From assembly GCF_021917145.1 (NCBI RefSeq), contig NC_061076.1, positions 332,501 through 396,500 of the forward strand: a DNA stretch of 64,000 bases, written 5' to 3'. Positions within the stretch are counted from its first letter, which is position 1. Each line of letters starts with the position of its first letter. Below are positions 19,483-32,125 of this stretch, piece after piece. Under the pieces are notes generated by a model, which had not been told where the DNA came from, made no database searches, and was given only the letters and a program-made list of their open reading frames with translations. The DNA is from Hypomesus transpacificus. Taxonomy: Eukaryota > Chordata > Actinopteri > Osmeriformes > Osmeridae. The position numbers and the translations under genes were made by a program.

Positions 19483-22195
19483 TCATGTCCACCGACATCG
19501 TTTCCTCTGGTACGCCTCAGGGTTGGAGCAGCACCCCTCTGAGTCACAGAGCGAGTGGCAGGCTGCAGGGGGGCCCAGGGAGGAGGCTGCAGGGGGGCCC
19601 GGGGACGAGGCTGAAGGGAGGCCCAGGGAGGAGGCCGCGGGGCACTCAGGGCCGTCAGCTCCCTCCTCTGAGCCCCAGCCGTTGAGGCTCAGCACCCATC
19701 CCAGCTTGGTGTGCAGCAAGTGTCTCAGCCCAGGCGGGAGGGGCAGCACACTGAGCGTGTCCGTGCAGTCTGGCAGGAGCTGGCGAAGGCGGGCGCAGCA
19801 CAAGTACTGCAGGGAGGTGGGCGCGAAGCATGACCGGATCACCTTCATGCTACTCTTAGCTGCTGTGGAACAGGCCATGGGGAAGAGCCTCTTGTTTTGC
19901 AGTTCTGTGGCAGCAACACCTGAGATAACATGAGGAACCGGAGAACGACAGTGTTCTTGTAACTCTCAGCTTGTAGGTTTCATTCACTATTGTGGCAGTA
20001 TGGAAAAGCTCCAATGACTCTCAAAAACTGGTACTTCCTATAAAGTTGGTCAATAACAACAACTTGCTGTTCACTGATTTCCCTGAATAAATAACAATAG
20101 TAATAATAATCATTACCTATGCACTTGCGATTTTTGAAGAAAGTGAGGGTGCCATGCCACGTGTCCAGATGTACTCCGATGATGGAGCCCTGGCCAAACC
20201 GGGAGGAGAAGTTCACCTTATCTCCTTTGTGATGCAACAACCCTAGTATGAGGAAGCCAAACACAGAGGGCTGCAAATGTTCTTACAAGTTTGGTATTGT
20301 TTAATAAAAACTAATATTTTAAAGAAATTGTGTTTTTATTTATTCTCATGATTAAGCACCCCCCCCCACACACACACAAATAATAGAGGTAAACCTGCAC
20401 CCAAATAAACATTTAAACAAAGGGACTCACTCACATATGTTCAATTGTTAGCAGTAAAAGCACTTGGCTGGGTTTCCCAGATTCGTTAAGAAGATCTTAA
20501 CGCTTAGAGCTTCTTTGGATCGTTCTAAGAACGCTCTTAGAACGTTCTTAAGAAGCTCTTAGCGTCAAGAGCTTCTTAACGAATCTGGGAAACCCAGCCC
20601 TTATCTGTTATTGCTCTGTGTTTGTGGCTAAGAGAGTACGCTCACATGAAGAGCCTGCACTTTAACTTCAGTGCATCTTCTCACATCGAGTATTGAGCCA
20701 TGACACCAGTGAACACTGTTCAATGGAAGTAGAAGTAGAAGTAGGCTTACCAGTGTAGGAGAGACCCCAACTGTCCTCATCTTTTCCCAAGAGGCTACAG
20801 AACGAATGTCTATACTGGTCCAGATTCACATGTGACGTCCCAATGCCTACCATCTACACAACAACACAGAGTCTTGCAAGTCTTCAAAGTGTACAGAAAC
20901 AGCAAAACAATGGACCAGAGTTGAATTAGACAAACCAAAATAAATAAAAAAATGTTGAACAAAAGAATAATAATCCATCTAGTCCCAAAAGGTCATTAAG
21001 GAGCTGTAGTCTTACCATGTCAGTGCCGTAGACTGGGGACGTCATCTTGATCTCCCAGAAGTGTTGCCCTTCAGCCAGCTCTCTGGCCCCTCGGACTGCA
21101 GCCGTGCCACAGCTGTACTCTGTGTGAAAGTTCACTTTGCGGTTGTCACAGCTTAACAACGTTGCTGTTGATCGACTGATGTCATCCCACACCCAGTCAA
21201 AGTCTGAAACATTAGAAGACAATGCTTCAGTTCATTCATTACTAAACATATGGCATACTTAGACCCGACATCTAAGACAGACTTTGATGATAGTGACAGT
21301 TGATAAGTTGGAAATTATGACTTAAATATCAGGCTGGTCCAAATTGATGGTGTGCATTGAAAATATTTTTATGACATTAGACGTTACTTATATTATTTAA
21401 ATCGATTTAAAAATACAAACACATTAAACACTGTACTTTTCCAGCGTGATGAAAAACTATTGAGCCTTATATAATGTACTATATTACATTATATATTTGA
21501 TTCGTATTTAGTCCAGGCCCTCACCCTGGTCATCCTCCCCACAGTGGCAGTCTCTGACCCGGTGAAAGCCTCGCGGACGTGGGGTGTAGCTGGACTCAGC
21601 CAGGGAGTCACAGCCGCAGTACGACTCCCCTGTGACAGGCACAGCACTGGGGACTGGAGGCACCACCACGGCCGGGAAATCTGCTTCAGAGTCAGAGTCA
21701 CTGTACTGGAAACCACACAAACACAAACTATTACAATATGAAACTCACCATTACCCTCTGCATTTCAATGATTTATTATCTATTGTGAAATAAGTTAAGG
21801 GGCTGTCACTTTAGCAGTCATGTAAACTGTTCAAATGAGTTTACACTTATTCCACACGAGTTTGAAGAGCTAGATTAGTTATTTTAATAGAAATATGTGC
21901 AGGTTTGCTTAAACATGTAGGTTATTCTCATTTTTATTTTGTGTAATCTTGCAATTATTGAGATGGTGAAATACATAATAAATCAGTGCATCAGATTTTG
22001 ACGCTGTCGTAAGTGGAGGTACAATCAAAGATGTCACACGTCTATTCCACGGCACAAAACATGATTTACCTGTAAACGTTCATAGCGCCAGTCCTCTGAC
22101 TCTGAGGCAAGCCCCAGCGCGCGGGCGTCTGCATCTCGGCGTATTCCACTCCAGACATAACGCCACGCCCGACTGTTCCTGCTCCGCCTGGACAT
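19483..22195 (-). CDS. spsb3: SPRY domain-containing SOCS box protein 3, 386 aa
   Basis: Six coding exons: 22070-22195, 21525-21705, 21016-21203, 20751-20853, 20117-20242 and 19483-19919 (TGA). The start [20 protein letters not shown] matches SPSB3. The SPRY/B30.2 domain covers roughly residues 100-245, with [56 protein letters not shown] and [19 protein letters not shown]. The SOCS box follows: a BC-box-like [17 protein letters not shown] and a Cul-box-like LPLPPGL. SPSB proteins are substrate receptors of Elongin B/C-Cullin 5 ubiquitin ligases; SPSB3 has been reported to act on nuclear cGAS. The C-terminus carries an extra low-complexity ASSLGPP-type repeat before the conserved basic end QRKRCRWT, making it longer than the 355-residue human protein. 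A palindromic MITE lies in the intron between exons 20117-20242 and 20751-20853. Confidence 0.95.
20466..20599. mobile_element. 134-bp palindromic MITE (foldback element)
   Basis: The first 28 bases (ggctgggtttcccagattcg, then ttaagaag) are the exact reverse complement of the last 28. Inner parts (agaacgctcttagaacgttc, aagagcttctt) form further nested palindromes. A 3-bp direct repeat (ctt) flanks the element at 20463-20465 and 20600-20602. This is a non-autonomous DNA-transposon structure within an spsb3 intron. The superfamily is not assigned. Confidence 0.85.
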
Positions 22196-24565
22196 TGTGG
22201 TGAGATAATTTGACCTGTGGTAAAGCAAGAGTCACACCAAAATTCAAACCTGAAAGGTTACCAGATCCATTCTACAGACTACACACAACTACTACTCCTG
22301 TAGAACTACAGATCATTGGACAATCCACACAGACCTAACATCCACACAGACCTGACATGACAGTTTGTTACTGAGGAGTCGAAAAGGAGTTTAAGAGGAG
22401 CAGTTTCAACTGGAGTGACACTCCTACCTAACTGAAGAACTCTACTTTACTCTACACCGTGGTCCTGAATAGAACTAGTATTTGGAGATACTACTAGAAA
22501 ATATGCAGGAGTTTACTTTATTAAATTGTATTCAATGTTTTAAAAATAATAATAATCACGTATTGTGAGAATAACGAGTGTTCTCAATGTAGGTTCAATA
22601 CCTTGCCAAGTCAAGATCACATTCATGTTCTAATGGTTTCTAACTTGCAACTAATCGCGTTGATTTTGTTTTCCCCATAACTAGATATCCTGGTCTACAA
22701 ACCTAGTCATTTGCTTGCTTGCCAGACAGGCCAGCTAAAAGGTGACATAGTCAATTCCTTCGCTTATGCTGGTTTACTAGCTAACTAGCTAAAGTATGTG
22801 ACAAGAGCTAGCTTAGCTGTATTAGTTTTTAAAAAGTGTGCTACCTAGCGTGGCTAACAGTAACACAGGCCAGCCTTTGCTGAATACAGTACAGGGTCAG
22901 GAGGACTAAACCAGCTATGCGTCTGCTAGTCCTAGCCAGGTGTTTATAGCATTAGCTAGCTAAGAAAAACTGCAAGCCTCCGTATTATTTTATAGACTTA
23001 GGTCGTTATCAAGCTAGTGCTAACCATACAGTAACGCTAATTAGTCCCTGCCAGTTAGGCTAGGCTAACTACAGTAGTTGAAGCCTGCGGTTAATCTAGA
23101 CGAGCCAGTACATCTAACTAAAGTTAGTCTATCTCGTGCTATGTTAATGTAGCTAACGATACCGAATACAGTACACACGTCAGTATTGTCAGTCTTCAGT
23201 GTCTTCTTATTCCCAAATGTAACTGCTCAGCAACTAACTACCTACGACAATAATTAATGATAGTTCGCTCGCTAGCTATCCAACATTCCTATCATGACCT
23301 ACTTGTCAGAACGGACGTAAACAAAATACCTTTACTTGTAACGAACAGCTAGCGAGCAACCAGTGATTGGACGCTGAACATGTCGTCACACTATTTTCAT
23401 GTCCGCTCTGATTAGGATACTTTTTGCCTTACCCTTTATATTACGCTACTGCTCGTTTACAGAAAATCTGGTGGTTATATTTTGATGAGTGATGGTTCCT
23501 CTATTGCATACAAATGTTACTATCCCAAGTTTACTATGTATTTGTAATAATATACATTAATATGATATGGATAATCATTTAGTAAGACGGAACACACAAA
23601 AAGCACATTGGACTACCATTGCGAGTGACTTTCCTTAATGTAAGTAAACATTGATAGAAAACACTTGTCAGGTTTGGGAGATTTATTTGGAAGTCAGATC
23701 AGGCAAACCGCAAGCCTCCACCTTCAACAAAATAAAGAATGCAGTACTACAGGTGAACAGTACATGTGAGAGAGAATGTTGCATTGGAGTTAAACATACA
23801 AATACAGTCATACTGTACACACACAAATCCATTCATTTACCCTGGGCAAACATCCGGACACTAGTCTTCCACCACACACAGACAAATTCCAAGCACTTAA
23901 CATTATCCACAGTGCAATTCATTTCACTATACAGACATTTATAGTAAACATATACTAGGAATTTAGTAGACATTGTTCCATTTAAACAGTAGCATGAACA
24001 AATTAAAATCTTTAACAAATTAAACATTTTCCATAGTGAAAAAATCAATGTACACTTGTAAAGCTTCTTTAACATCAACTTGAAACTAAAAATGTCCCCA
24101 AAAATGAAATAAAATTATGTCCATGATTCATTCAAGTCCGTTTTCAGACAAGTGATGACAAAAAAGAAGCCAGAAGTGTATAACATTGATTCTCAAACAT
24201 GCACGGCACGGGTAGGATACTACATAGACTGAGCACACACCCAAAGGGGTCTAGACTAACTAACCTTGGACAACTGTATAGACAAGATTAGACTGAAATC
24301 CAACCATTTGATCATAACCCATCTTAAAAACAACCCCTAGACCTAAACAGTGGATGTAAGAGAACTTGACGCGTGCATGTAGTGATACAGCAGACGGCAT
24401 GACTAAAACTCCAGGTAGAACTCTTACAATACTACCAACACTCCTGGTCCTGTCAGATCCACATGGTACCATAGATTAAGGTCCATGAGTTGATATGGAA
24501 CTGAGCAAAAGGGTTGTTGTTGTTCTGCATGTGTGGAATGAATGAGATGGTAAAGACACAGACAT
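22196..24565. other. spsb3 5' flank and atp6v0c 3' UTR
   Basis: Upstream of the spsb3 ATG there is about 1.2 kb of sequence. A possible 5' UTR exon donor lies near 23330 (minus strand acaagtaaag, then gtatttt), followed by the likely promoter to about 23450. From 24565 down to about 23680 is the probable atp6v0c 3' UTR, ending near a minus-strand AATAAA at 23682-23687. No other coding exon was seen. Confidence 0.45.
23682..23687 (-). terminator. Candidate poly(A) signal of atp6v0c
   Basis: AATAAA on the minus strand about 880 bp after the atp6v0c stop. Assigned by position only. Confidence 0.45.
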
Positions 24566-25829
24566 TTATTTTGTGGACAGAATGAGAGCCACGATGAGGC
24601 CATAAAGCCCTAAAACTTCAGCAAAAATGAGGATGAGGATCATGCCCACAAACAGCCTGGGCTGTTGGGCCGTGCCCCTGACACCTGCATCTCCAACAAT
24701 GCCGATAGCAAAGCCTGCTGCCAGCCCGCTTAAGCCTACACTCAGCCCAGCACCAAGGTGAAGAAAACTCCTGAAGAAAGATGATTACATTTTAGAAGAG
24801 GACAAATAGAATGGTTAACACTGACTGATGCATACAAATTTATGTTAATCTTGATCCCATTTCTCTAAATGAAACTTACTTATACAAGGTGATCCTATCA
24901 TTGATGTTGTTGGCAATCAGCACAGCCACCACGAGCCCATAGATGGCTATAATACCTGCCATGACTACAGGGATGATGGACTTCATGATGAGTTCCGGCC
25001 GCATCACTGACATGGCAGCGATGCCAGTTCCACTCTTGGCTGTGCCGTAGGCTGCCCCCAATGCTTCAAGAATGGAGGAAAAAAATGATTAAGACAAAAC
25101 AAAATAATCGGTTTACAGGCCAATATCCCTACACACAGTGACAGCTTTTTTAATTGCAATCACCTTTTCGCAATTGTCAAAATTATATTTTGTGCTTTGT
25201 AAAACATTGACATATATTTTAACTACAATGTTTGGCCATATCGCCCAGCCGACGGGGTTCGTCAAAAACAACAGTTGGTAAGAACAAGAAGAAGAAGAAG
25301 TTGGTAGTCTAGTAGGCTACAGCGTAAATCGGCTGCCTTATTGTAGGAGAGTAGCCTACAGATACGCCTTGAGAGTGGTGATCAAGGTAGTGTTTGAGAT
25401 CATCCCCAAATTAACCGACAGGCAAAATAATAGTTTGCGTCAAACTCGCAGTCAAGATCAGTATTGAATAGATCAGGCACAAACATGTGAAATACAAACT
25501 GTAGCTAGATCTCTTTATTTTGTTGCCTACCTACGCGAGCTCTAGCTATAAAGTAACGCCAACTGTGATGGCAATATCGTATCCTTCACCCTCACACCAA
25601 TGTTGTAAACCACCGCTGTGTGCAACAAGACAGCTTAATCAAAGTTGACATCATGTTGACGTTCAATTATTTATTTATAAAATAAGTATTGAAATATACG
25701 ACGCTAAGTATGCAATAAACAATGTTTAGGCGAGGTGACTAATGGTTGATAGTTACCACTGAAGACCATGGCTGCAGTAGCTCCCATCACAGCAAAGAAC
25801 GGGGAGTATTCAGGGCTCTCTGTCGACAT
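24566..25829 (-). CDS. atp6v0c: V-type proton ATPase 16 kDa proteolipid subunit c, 153 aa
   Basis: Three exons: 25757-25829, 24880-25063 and 24566-24770 (TAA). The total of 462 nt gives 153 residues (human 155). The protein begins [20 protein letters not shown] and continues [58 protein letters not shown] and [20 protein letters not shown], then STK. It is a four-helix membrane protein forming the rotating c-ring of the V0 sector that carries protons in acidic organelles. The essential proton-binding glutamate is in the last helix (FAEVLGLYG). Identity to vertebrate orthologues is near complete. I cannot tell which teleost duplicate (a or b) it is. It is head to head with amdhd2. Confidence 0.97.
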
Positions 25830-26957
25830 TTTTCAGCGCAATTGATAACCTTAACCCTTACTGAGTAGTTAGATAATGAACACTTCTGGTATGACTAACT
25901 ATGAATTTAAACACCCCCGTTGTCGCTCAACAGAAACACTTGCCCAAGTGTTCAGTGTAGGTTATAAGGCTAATAACAGGCAACTGTCCCTGGCTTAAAC
26001 ACCGGTGTAGCTAGCAGAGAAAATGGCGCTATGGAAAATGTCACATGACCAACATTTGGGGAAGGTCCACTGTGGCCGCGCAGGGTTCAGTGGAGCCTTT
26101 TATTATGCTGTCATTGGAGCAATTACAACGCGTAATTGTGTTTTAAACACAAATACACCACAATACAGTAGCCTGTAGGCTACCCGTATAGCCGACTTAA
26201 TGATGTTCTTTCGCAAAATGGTGTAAGTTTTGATTTAGTCCACATCTATCCAGGACACTGCAAGACGTAGCATTAAGAGACTTGTGTCGTGGCATTTAAT
26301 ATTGCCATACCGTGTCGGCTAGTTTGGGAATAATGAGACGTTTTCGTTTAGATCAGCAGACCTCGCAATCTCACATGACTGTTTGCTCCTCCTTTCGTTT
26401 CAAAGCTGATGGCGAGAGTATCCTACTCTGAGTAAAAGTCTATGGGGTAAATTGATTTATTTTCTTGAAAAACGATTGGCTTAAATGAGTAGCAGGCTAC
26501 TTGTACACTGCACAACAACAGTAGGGTGATTTAGCTCTATAGTAGGATATAGTTTACCTTCAACTAAACGTTTAGCGGTACGATTATCTTTTTTATCGAT
26601 TTAACTACATTTGTTAAAAAAAACATGATCTTTGTTAGATATAGGACAATTGCAACTTTCTCGACTGAGACACGTCGGTTAATGGGACGGGGTCAAAGTC
26701 AATTCTGCACCTTTAAGTGACATGCTATCTTGATGTCTCAGTCATAGGATAGTAGTGTCTTATGCTGACAGTCTTGTGCTCAGAATGGATATAAAAAGTA
26801 GGCTATACCCGGATAATTGAGAAGCGTTGTCTACATGTTGACAGTTACATCTTTTAACGGTTGTCTAGAAGCCTATACTTCCTAAAACCATGCAATTTAT
26901 TTGTTTTGTTTTTATGTTATAGTAATACAACTTTGTTGACAAAGTATTTTACGGAAA
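25830..26957. promoter_or_regulatory. Divergent intergenic promoter region, atp6v0c / amdhd2
   Basis: The two start codons are 1128 bp apart in opposite directions, so both promoters must lie in or near this stretch. Sequence near 26000-26100 has CpG-containing and CACGTG-like E-box-related text (tcacatgacc). No coding exon was seen. Transcription starts cannot be fixed from the sequence. Confidence 0.5.
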
Positions 26958-29900
26958 ATGCCATCCAATAAGTCTGTGTCAGAGGAACCTATTGTCCAGT
27001 TTGTCAACTGCAGGATACTGAGAGAACATAAGCTTCAGAGGTATGAAATCTGTACAGGTTTGAACATTCATTGTGAACTCAGTTTTCTCAGTTACTATGC
27101 CACTTATGTTGTTGCCTAGGGCTACTACTACTACTTGACATGATGTGAAACATTGACAGGTGCGTATGCACAAAAACAATATCTGCACAACTTTATAGGG
27201 AACAGTGGTTTTCTTCCCTGTATTGATGAGTTAATGAAATCAGTAAAGTGTTATGCATTCTATACGCGAATTAAGGATGGAATTTTGTATTTAACTTCCT
27301 TATTCATTGTGTTTATGAAAAACGTACAAAATATACATAGTGCAAATATTGTCATGTAATGCTGTTCATTCACGAGCCTGCTTGTGTGTCCTACTTCAGA
27401 GAGGACCTCTGGGTCCGCGAGGGGACGATACTCGACCCAGAGAAGCTCTTCTTTGATGAAAAAGGTTATGCAGATGAGACTGTTGATTGCAAAGGATGCA
27501 TTGTCGCCCCCGGATTCATAGATGTCCAGATCAACGGTAAGGCCAATCGTTTTCGTTAGTGGCCTACTTAACAGAAAAAATTATAGTATTCAGATATTTA
27601 AAAAGAATGTGTGTACATTATTGAAAGACTTATTAAAAACTCTTAACATTTTTAATATGAAAAAAGTGGTAAAATAAAAACCTAGGTCCTAGCCAATTTA
27701 AAGAATGCTGCCATGCGGGCTTTTTTTACCAGCACTGTCACTTCATGATGTGGAACTCATGTCATGAAACTTATTGTCAAGTCGATCAATAATCAAATAC
27801 ACCAATAATGATGTGTATAAAGTTTTCCTCAGATTAGTGAATAGTTTCATGTGATAGTTTGGCTCACCTTGCTCTCTATCACTTTGCATACAGCCCGGCA
27901 ATGCTAGCTTTGTAATAGCCAATAGCCCATCATGCATTATGGCAATATTGTGCAGAACACAATATCGGCGACACTTTCATACTCCCAAATTATCTTTATA
28001 TTACAATCTGCTCAGCCAATTCTGTGGCACACTTTGTAGAATCTCCACAAATGGAACTTGTGGCATGAAATACCTCAAATGTTTGGAGCGTTAGCCGTTA
28101 GTCTGCTGCAAGGAAGAGCGACGTCATGGCCCCGCCCCTTACTGTTTCACGCATATAATACAGATCACTGAGAAGGAGAACATACTAAACACTTATCTCA
28201 AATTGAAATTACAGTGCCAAAACAACATTTTACTTTTGAATAAAAGCTTCGGAACAACCAGTGTATTAAAGTATTTTTGTGTTAGCTTTGCTAATGTTTC
28301 CAAATGATTGTAGCCCAACATAACAATTTTGCCAGAGGGAACTTTGTCTGAATAAGTAAAGACTTGGAGAAAGTAATTTACTTTTTCATCTTCAAATGTG
28401 TCATCAGGAGGATATGGTATTGACTTCTCTCAAGCAACCGAAGATGTCAGAGGTGGGGTGTCTTTAGTGGCAAAGAAAATACTGGAGCATGGTGTTACCT
28501 CCTTCTGCCCTACCTTGGTGACCTCACCTCCAAACATCTACCACAAGGTGTTGTCTGATGCTGTAGACTGGCAATTTCTGTTTCATAACACAAAAAATAC
28601 AGACAATTGTGCTCTAGTCAGGCATATATGTATCATCAACATATTCTTTTGTAAAGTTAATTGACTGATTGGGATGTTATACTTGATGGCAATGCTACTT
28701 GTGTTTTCAAGGTCTTGCCTGAGGTCAGAGTTCACAATGGAGGAAGAGAAGGTGCTGGAGTGTTGGGTGAGAATGTCACCCAGGAGAACAGTTCAGCCTG
28801 TGCTACACAGCACTGCAGATCTGAGACCAGCCAGGAATCAAGCACATTCAATTAACTATGGTTAAGAACTGCAGTGTACTGTTGAAAAACACAGATTCAT
28901 ATATATTTTAACTGTTAATCTTGCATGAAATATAGCACTTTTCTATATAACTGCCACCATATCATTTAGTTAAAATGTTTGTTATAGGTTCGACTTTTTT
29001 TATATAACTAATTATTTCAATAATGTAAATGTCTCTTTCCAACCCATTCGGCTTCACCCTTACTGACCCCAGGGTTTCATCTGGAGGGGCCGTTCATTAG
29101 TCCAGAAAAGAAAGGAGCTCATCCCGAGAAATATCTACGTACTTTCAAGTTGGGTGGAATGAGAGACCTACTGGACACCTACGGTGCTCTGGACAATGTT
29201 GCCATGGTGACATTAGCCCCAGAGCTAGCCAATAGCCAAGTGGTGATTCAGGAATTGGCACAAATGGGCATCACTGTCTCATTAGGTGGGTTTTAGGAAA
29301 ATAACTGTAAGTTTCTTTGCTGAAAGATATTGAAGGCTAGAACAAATATATCTTGTTGCATGGCAACTCTTACATTTTGGGGTTTAATTTAGGGGAGGGG
29401 CTTGCATCTTAGCTTTGGTACTCTTGTCTTTAACACAGAAATAGGGTAATGTTTACAACACTACAGCGATATTTAGGAGAATTCTACTATTTAAATATAT
29501 TTAAAAATAATATCACCCAAATCCTCAGACTCCATACAGGGAATGAGCTGTTGTCATGGTGATGAATAACCATCGACCAAGTAAAGCAGGTGATAATGAA
29601 GACAGTAATAGAAGCTCTGACAGAGTTAAACGTTAGCGCACCTTGACAGGTGATACTTGATGTGACTGGAAAACAGCCTCAACTTATGTTTAACAAGTCT
29701 TAAAACGTTTGGTTTCGGTGTTAACCCAAATGGATTCTAACTTAATATAAGGTGAAACTTGATTGACATGTAGGACACTCAGTGGCCAACCTTACCCAGG
29801 CAGAGGAAGCAGTGCAGCACGGAGCGTCATTCATCACTCACCTCTTCAACGCAATGCTGCCAGTGAGTTCATTTACTTCATATGTGGTGTACCTTATCTA

Positions 29901-31623
29901 AGGAACATGACTCAGTTGGATTCATATGTGGTGTACCTTATCTAAGGAACATGACTCAGTTGGATTCATATGTGGTGTACCTTATCTAAGGAACATGACT
30001 CAGTTGGATTCATATGTGGTGTACCTTATCTAAGGAACATGACTCAGTTGGATTCATATGTGGTGTACCTTATCTAAGGAACATGACTCAGTTGGATTCA
30101 TATGTGGTGTACCTTATCTAAGGAACATGACTCAGTTGGATTCAAAAGCAAACATGGGGTCAATCACAAGGTTTATGATCATTGACCTTTGCAAAGCACT
30201 CTTTTGGAAGTCATAAAGTCATTAATAATGTAAATGTAAGGTCGATTTGTTGAAAATAGCAACACTGCAGAACCAAAGATGAAAATCCACCTGGGTAAGA
30301 TATTTTCAAAAGTAAAAGTAAAGGGGGAATGTCCTTGTACTTACTGTAAGTCGCTCTGGATAAGAGCGTCTGCTAAATGACTAAATGTAAATGTAAACAA
30401 TTATAGTCGATTTATTCACTGAAGTTCTCCATTTGAACAATTGATGTTAAAATGATTGACATGATCTAAAAACTGAAACTAGTCAAAGTTAACCAACATA
30501 CTTCCTGTGTAATGATGGGTTGCAGTTCCACCACAGAGATCCTGGCATAGTGGGACTGCTGACTAGTGACCAGATTCCTCATGACAGGAAAGTGTTCTAC
30601 GGCATGATTGCTGACGGCATCCACACCAACCCGGCTGCCCTGCGCATCGCCCACAGAGCACACCCCTCAGGCACATGAAACAGCGTGGCAGCACACCAGT
30701 TGGCAGTAAAGTGACAATAAAAGTCAAACAGCTAAATAAAGAGAAATGATACACGTGTTTGTTGTTCAGGTCTGGTGTTGGTGACTGATGCCATCACGGC
30801 GATGGGTCTTCCCCCTGGACGCCATCCCCTGGGTCAGCAGGTCATTGAGATCCAGGGCCTTCATGCTTATGTGGCAGGTCATTATCTCGTTTATCTCCTA
30901 GTCCAAATATTCAAGCTTCTCTTTTTGTTTCTTTGCAAACAAAGCACCTGTGACGCCACACATTGAACACCTTGGATCTTCTGTGCACCTGTTGATATCT
31001 TAACACGTTGTTTTAGTTCCTGATCAGCAGGTCAGGAGAAAAGCTTCTAGTTCTGATGTCAGGCACTGAAGATCCTGCTGTCTCGTGTGTTCTGCAGGCA
31101 CCACGACTCTCAGTGGAAGCATAGCCACAATGGACATGTGTGTGAGGCACTTGAAACAGGCTTCAGGTGAGAGACAGTCTGGGAACGAGAGTGTGTGTGT
31201 GTGTTTCTCCCACATGAGTTCAACCATGTGTGATCTTTGTGTGTGCGTCCACACGTGTCTGTGTGATGTCATCAGGATGCAGTGTGGAGGAAGCTCTGGA
31301 AGCCGCCTCCCTCCACCCAGCTCAGCTGCTGGGCATTAGCCAACACAAAGGCACCCTGTCATATGGAGCAGATGCAGGTAAGGAATTCAATGTTGATGGC
31401 TACTTTTTCTCCATGTACTTGGTGGTGTGGTCATGTCCATCATCTTTAACAGCTGTTTAACAGCTCAGGATGGGTTTGTTCTCAAGTATTTCTTGCAACT
31501 CTTAGCGCACACACACACCTGCTAAGTAATTCCCTCTGTCCATCCTCAGACCTCGTTCTGCTTGATGATGTCATGAATGTAAAAGCCACGTATGTTTCTG
31601 GAGAAGAGGTCTGGAGGAATTGA
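26958..31623 (+). CDS. amdhd2: N-acetylglucosamine-6-phosphate deacetylase, 404 aa
   Basis: Eleven exons: 26958-27040, 27400-27536, 28408-28547, 28712-28766, 29073-29285, 29774-29862, 30526-30670, 30770-30877, 31098-31166, 31276-31377, 31550-31623 (TGA). The enzyme removes the acetyl group from GlcNAc-6-phosphate in amino-sugar recycling, opposing the hexosamine pathway. Motifs appear in order: [11 protein letters not shown] (metal-dependent amidohydrolase start), [24 protein letters not shown] with the metal-ligand Glu, LGHS and THLFNAM with ligand His residues, [12 protein letters not shown], and [13 protein letters not shown] with the catalytic Asp. The end is [12 protein letters not shown]. 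The length is close to the 409-residue human form. The seventh intron appears to start with GC (30671-30672). The intron after exon 29774-29862 holds a 44-bp minisatellite. Confidence 0.95.
29877..30140. repeat. 44-bp minisatellite, six near-identical copies
   Basis: Exactly 264 bp, i.e. six copies of a 44-bp unit beginning ttcatatgtggtgtacctta. The array starts 14 bp after the donor of amdhd2 exon 29774-29862. Near-identity of copies points to recent expansion. Confidence 0.97.
30335..30397 (+). repeat. SINE tail
   Basis: Text tcgctctggataagagcgtc then tgctaaatgactaaatgtaa is the 3' tail shared by many teleost SINEs. The tRNA-derived head is not recognisable upstream. It lies in an amdhd2 intron. 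Confidence 0.75.
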
Positions 31624-32125
31624 CCTCACTCTGAGGACCTACACTAAGGATGAACCATGGACCTGCAAAAAAGTATAACATACCTCTAGAGGGCATGACG
31701 GTGTAGATATGAGGTAGTCATGATCAGATCCTCCACACTGGCTACCTGGAAATCCATCAGCAGCTGATTTGATGGCTTATTGCTTCTACCAATCAGATCT
31801 AGTCATTACCTGAGTGACCGGCCTTTTGTCAAGCCATAATCCATAACCATACTTTGGCATGATGATTTCAGGTTGATCTCCACACTAGATAACTAGAGCA
31901 GCTATATGGTTTATGAATGAAATTTGCAATCAGCCAGCAATCATTCATAAATATATAACCAATTTTTTCAAACAAGTGTATGTATTGTAAAAGAAGGGAA
32001 AGAGTTAGGTTGAGTAATTTTTTTTTAAATAAATTAATGCAATCATTGTGTTGTAGTATGTTTGCCTAGTCCTTAAAAAGAACCATTCTGTCATATATAC
32101 ATAATTGTTGGTTGAAGTGCGGGGC
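31624..32125. other. Convergent 3' UTRs of amdhd2 and jmjd8
   Basis: The stops of amdhd2 (31623) and jmjd8 (32126) face each other across 502 bp. An AATAAA for the plus strand lies near 32027. The two transcripts may overlap at their 3' ends. No ORF was recognised. Confidence 0.6.
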
